DNA of 64,000 bases from Azorhizobium doebereinerae UFLA1-100 (GTDB lineage: Bacteria > Pseudomonadota > Alphaproteobacteria > Rhizobiales > Xanthobacteraceae), in assembly GCF_000473085.1 (NCBI RefSeq), contig NZ_AXBA01000001.1, positions 248,001-312,000 of the forward strand. The letters are read 5' to 3'. The position numbers were made by a program, and so were the translations under genes. The notes beneath the pieces are model-generated. The model was given only the letters and a program-made list of their open reading frames with translations. It ran no database searches and was not told the DNA's origin. Shown here one piece after another: positions 63,986 through 64,000 of this stretch; the stretch's first letter is position 1, and each line of letters begins with the position of its first letter.

Positions 63986-64000
63986 TCACCACGGCCAGAC
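63986..64000 (-). CDS. 3' end of a tctB-like gene (partial)
   Basis: Only four codons and the stop (V-W-P-W, TGA) are inside the window. The Pro-Trp ending and position eight bases before tctA fit the C-terminus of TctB. The assignment is tentative. Confidence 0.4.
   Translation of the reverse strand, partial: VWPW

Overview
The window is GC-rich (roughly 70 percent) DNA with dense, mostly operon-packed genes. The gene content (ExoP-like chain-length kinase, Irr/Fur-style iron genes, FkbM and WcaF-type sugar modification, TctA transporter, tRNA-borne island) points to an alphaproteobacterium of the order Hyphomicrobiales, plausibly Xanthobacteraceae. The family-level guess is an inference from style and has not been checked by search.

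1-21905 is an exopolysaccharide/capsule region. It starts inside a Wzx-type flippase and continues with glycosyltransferases, a Wzy-like membrane protein, a WcaF-like acetyltransferase, methyltransferases, GDP-L-fucose synthase and an outer-membrane beta-barrel. It ends with a compact export operon: Wza-like lipoprotein, undecaprenyl-phosphate sugar transferase, O-antigen ligase/polymerase-like protein, Wzc/ExoP-like tyrosine autokinase and an accessory membrane-anchored protein. Two Wzy-like proteins are present.

22014-39525 holds an isonitrile hydratase (InhA-like); an iron-acquisition locus (FTR1 permease divergent from imelysin, multicopper oxidase, di-heme protein, second imelysin, DUF1513) that resembles a bacterial version of the Fet3-Ftr1 ferroxidase/permease pair; a M32 carboxypeptidase; GlgX; an unusual ferredoxin-reductase/PAS fusion; a Spy-like periplasmic protein divergent from an OmpR/histidine-kinase pair; and tRNA-Pro(TGG). 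Between the Spy-like gene and a small ORF lie three tandem stem-loops with identical 13-nt loop length, C-rich loops on the minus strand, and stems that differ but keep pairing.

39778-48233 holds a large autotransporter, a Cache-GGDEF diguanylate cyclase, a DUF192 protein, a double cold-shock-domain protein, a Sir2 deacylase, glyoxalase I and tRNA-Glu(TTC).

48190-58294 is a 10-kb integrated element bounded by perfect 46-bp direct repeats of the tRNA-Glu 3' end. It encodes a tyrosine integrase, an AlpA-like HTH protein, an XRE repressor, an iteron array next to an AT-rich tract (a likely replication origin), a SieB-like superinfection-exclusion protein, an AT-rich orphan gene, and a head module (HK97 capsid, prohead protease, portal). 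No large terminase, tail or lysis gene was recognised. This fits a capsid-encoding phage satellite (cf-PICI-like) or a reduced prophage, and is the most interesting part of the window.

58319-64000 is a carboxylate/amino-acid type catabolic and transport region: a racemase-family protein lacking both usual catalytic cysteines, an MFS transporter, a divergent RpiR regulator, a LysR regulator and a TctA permease with the tail of TctB at the window edge.
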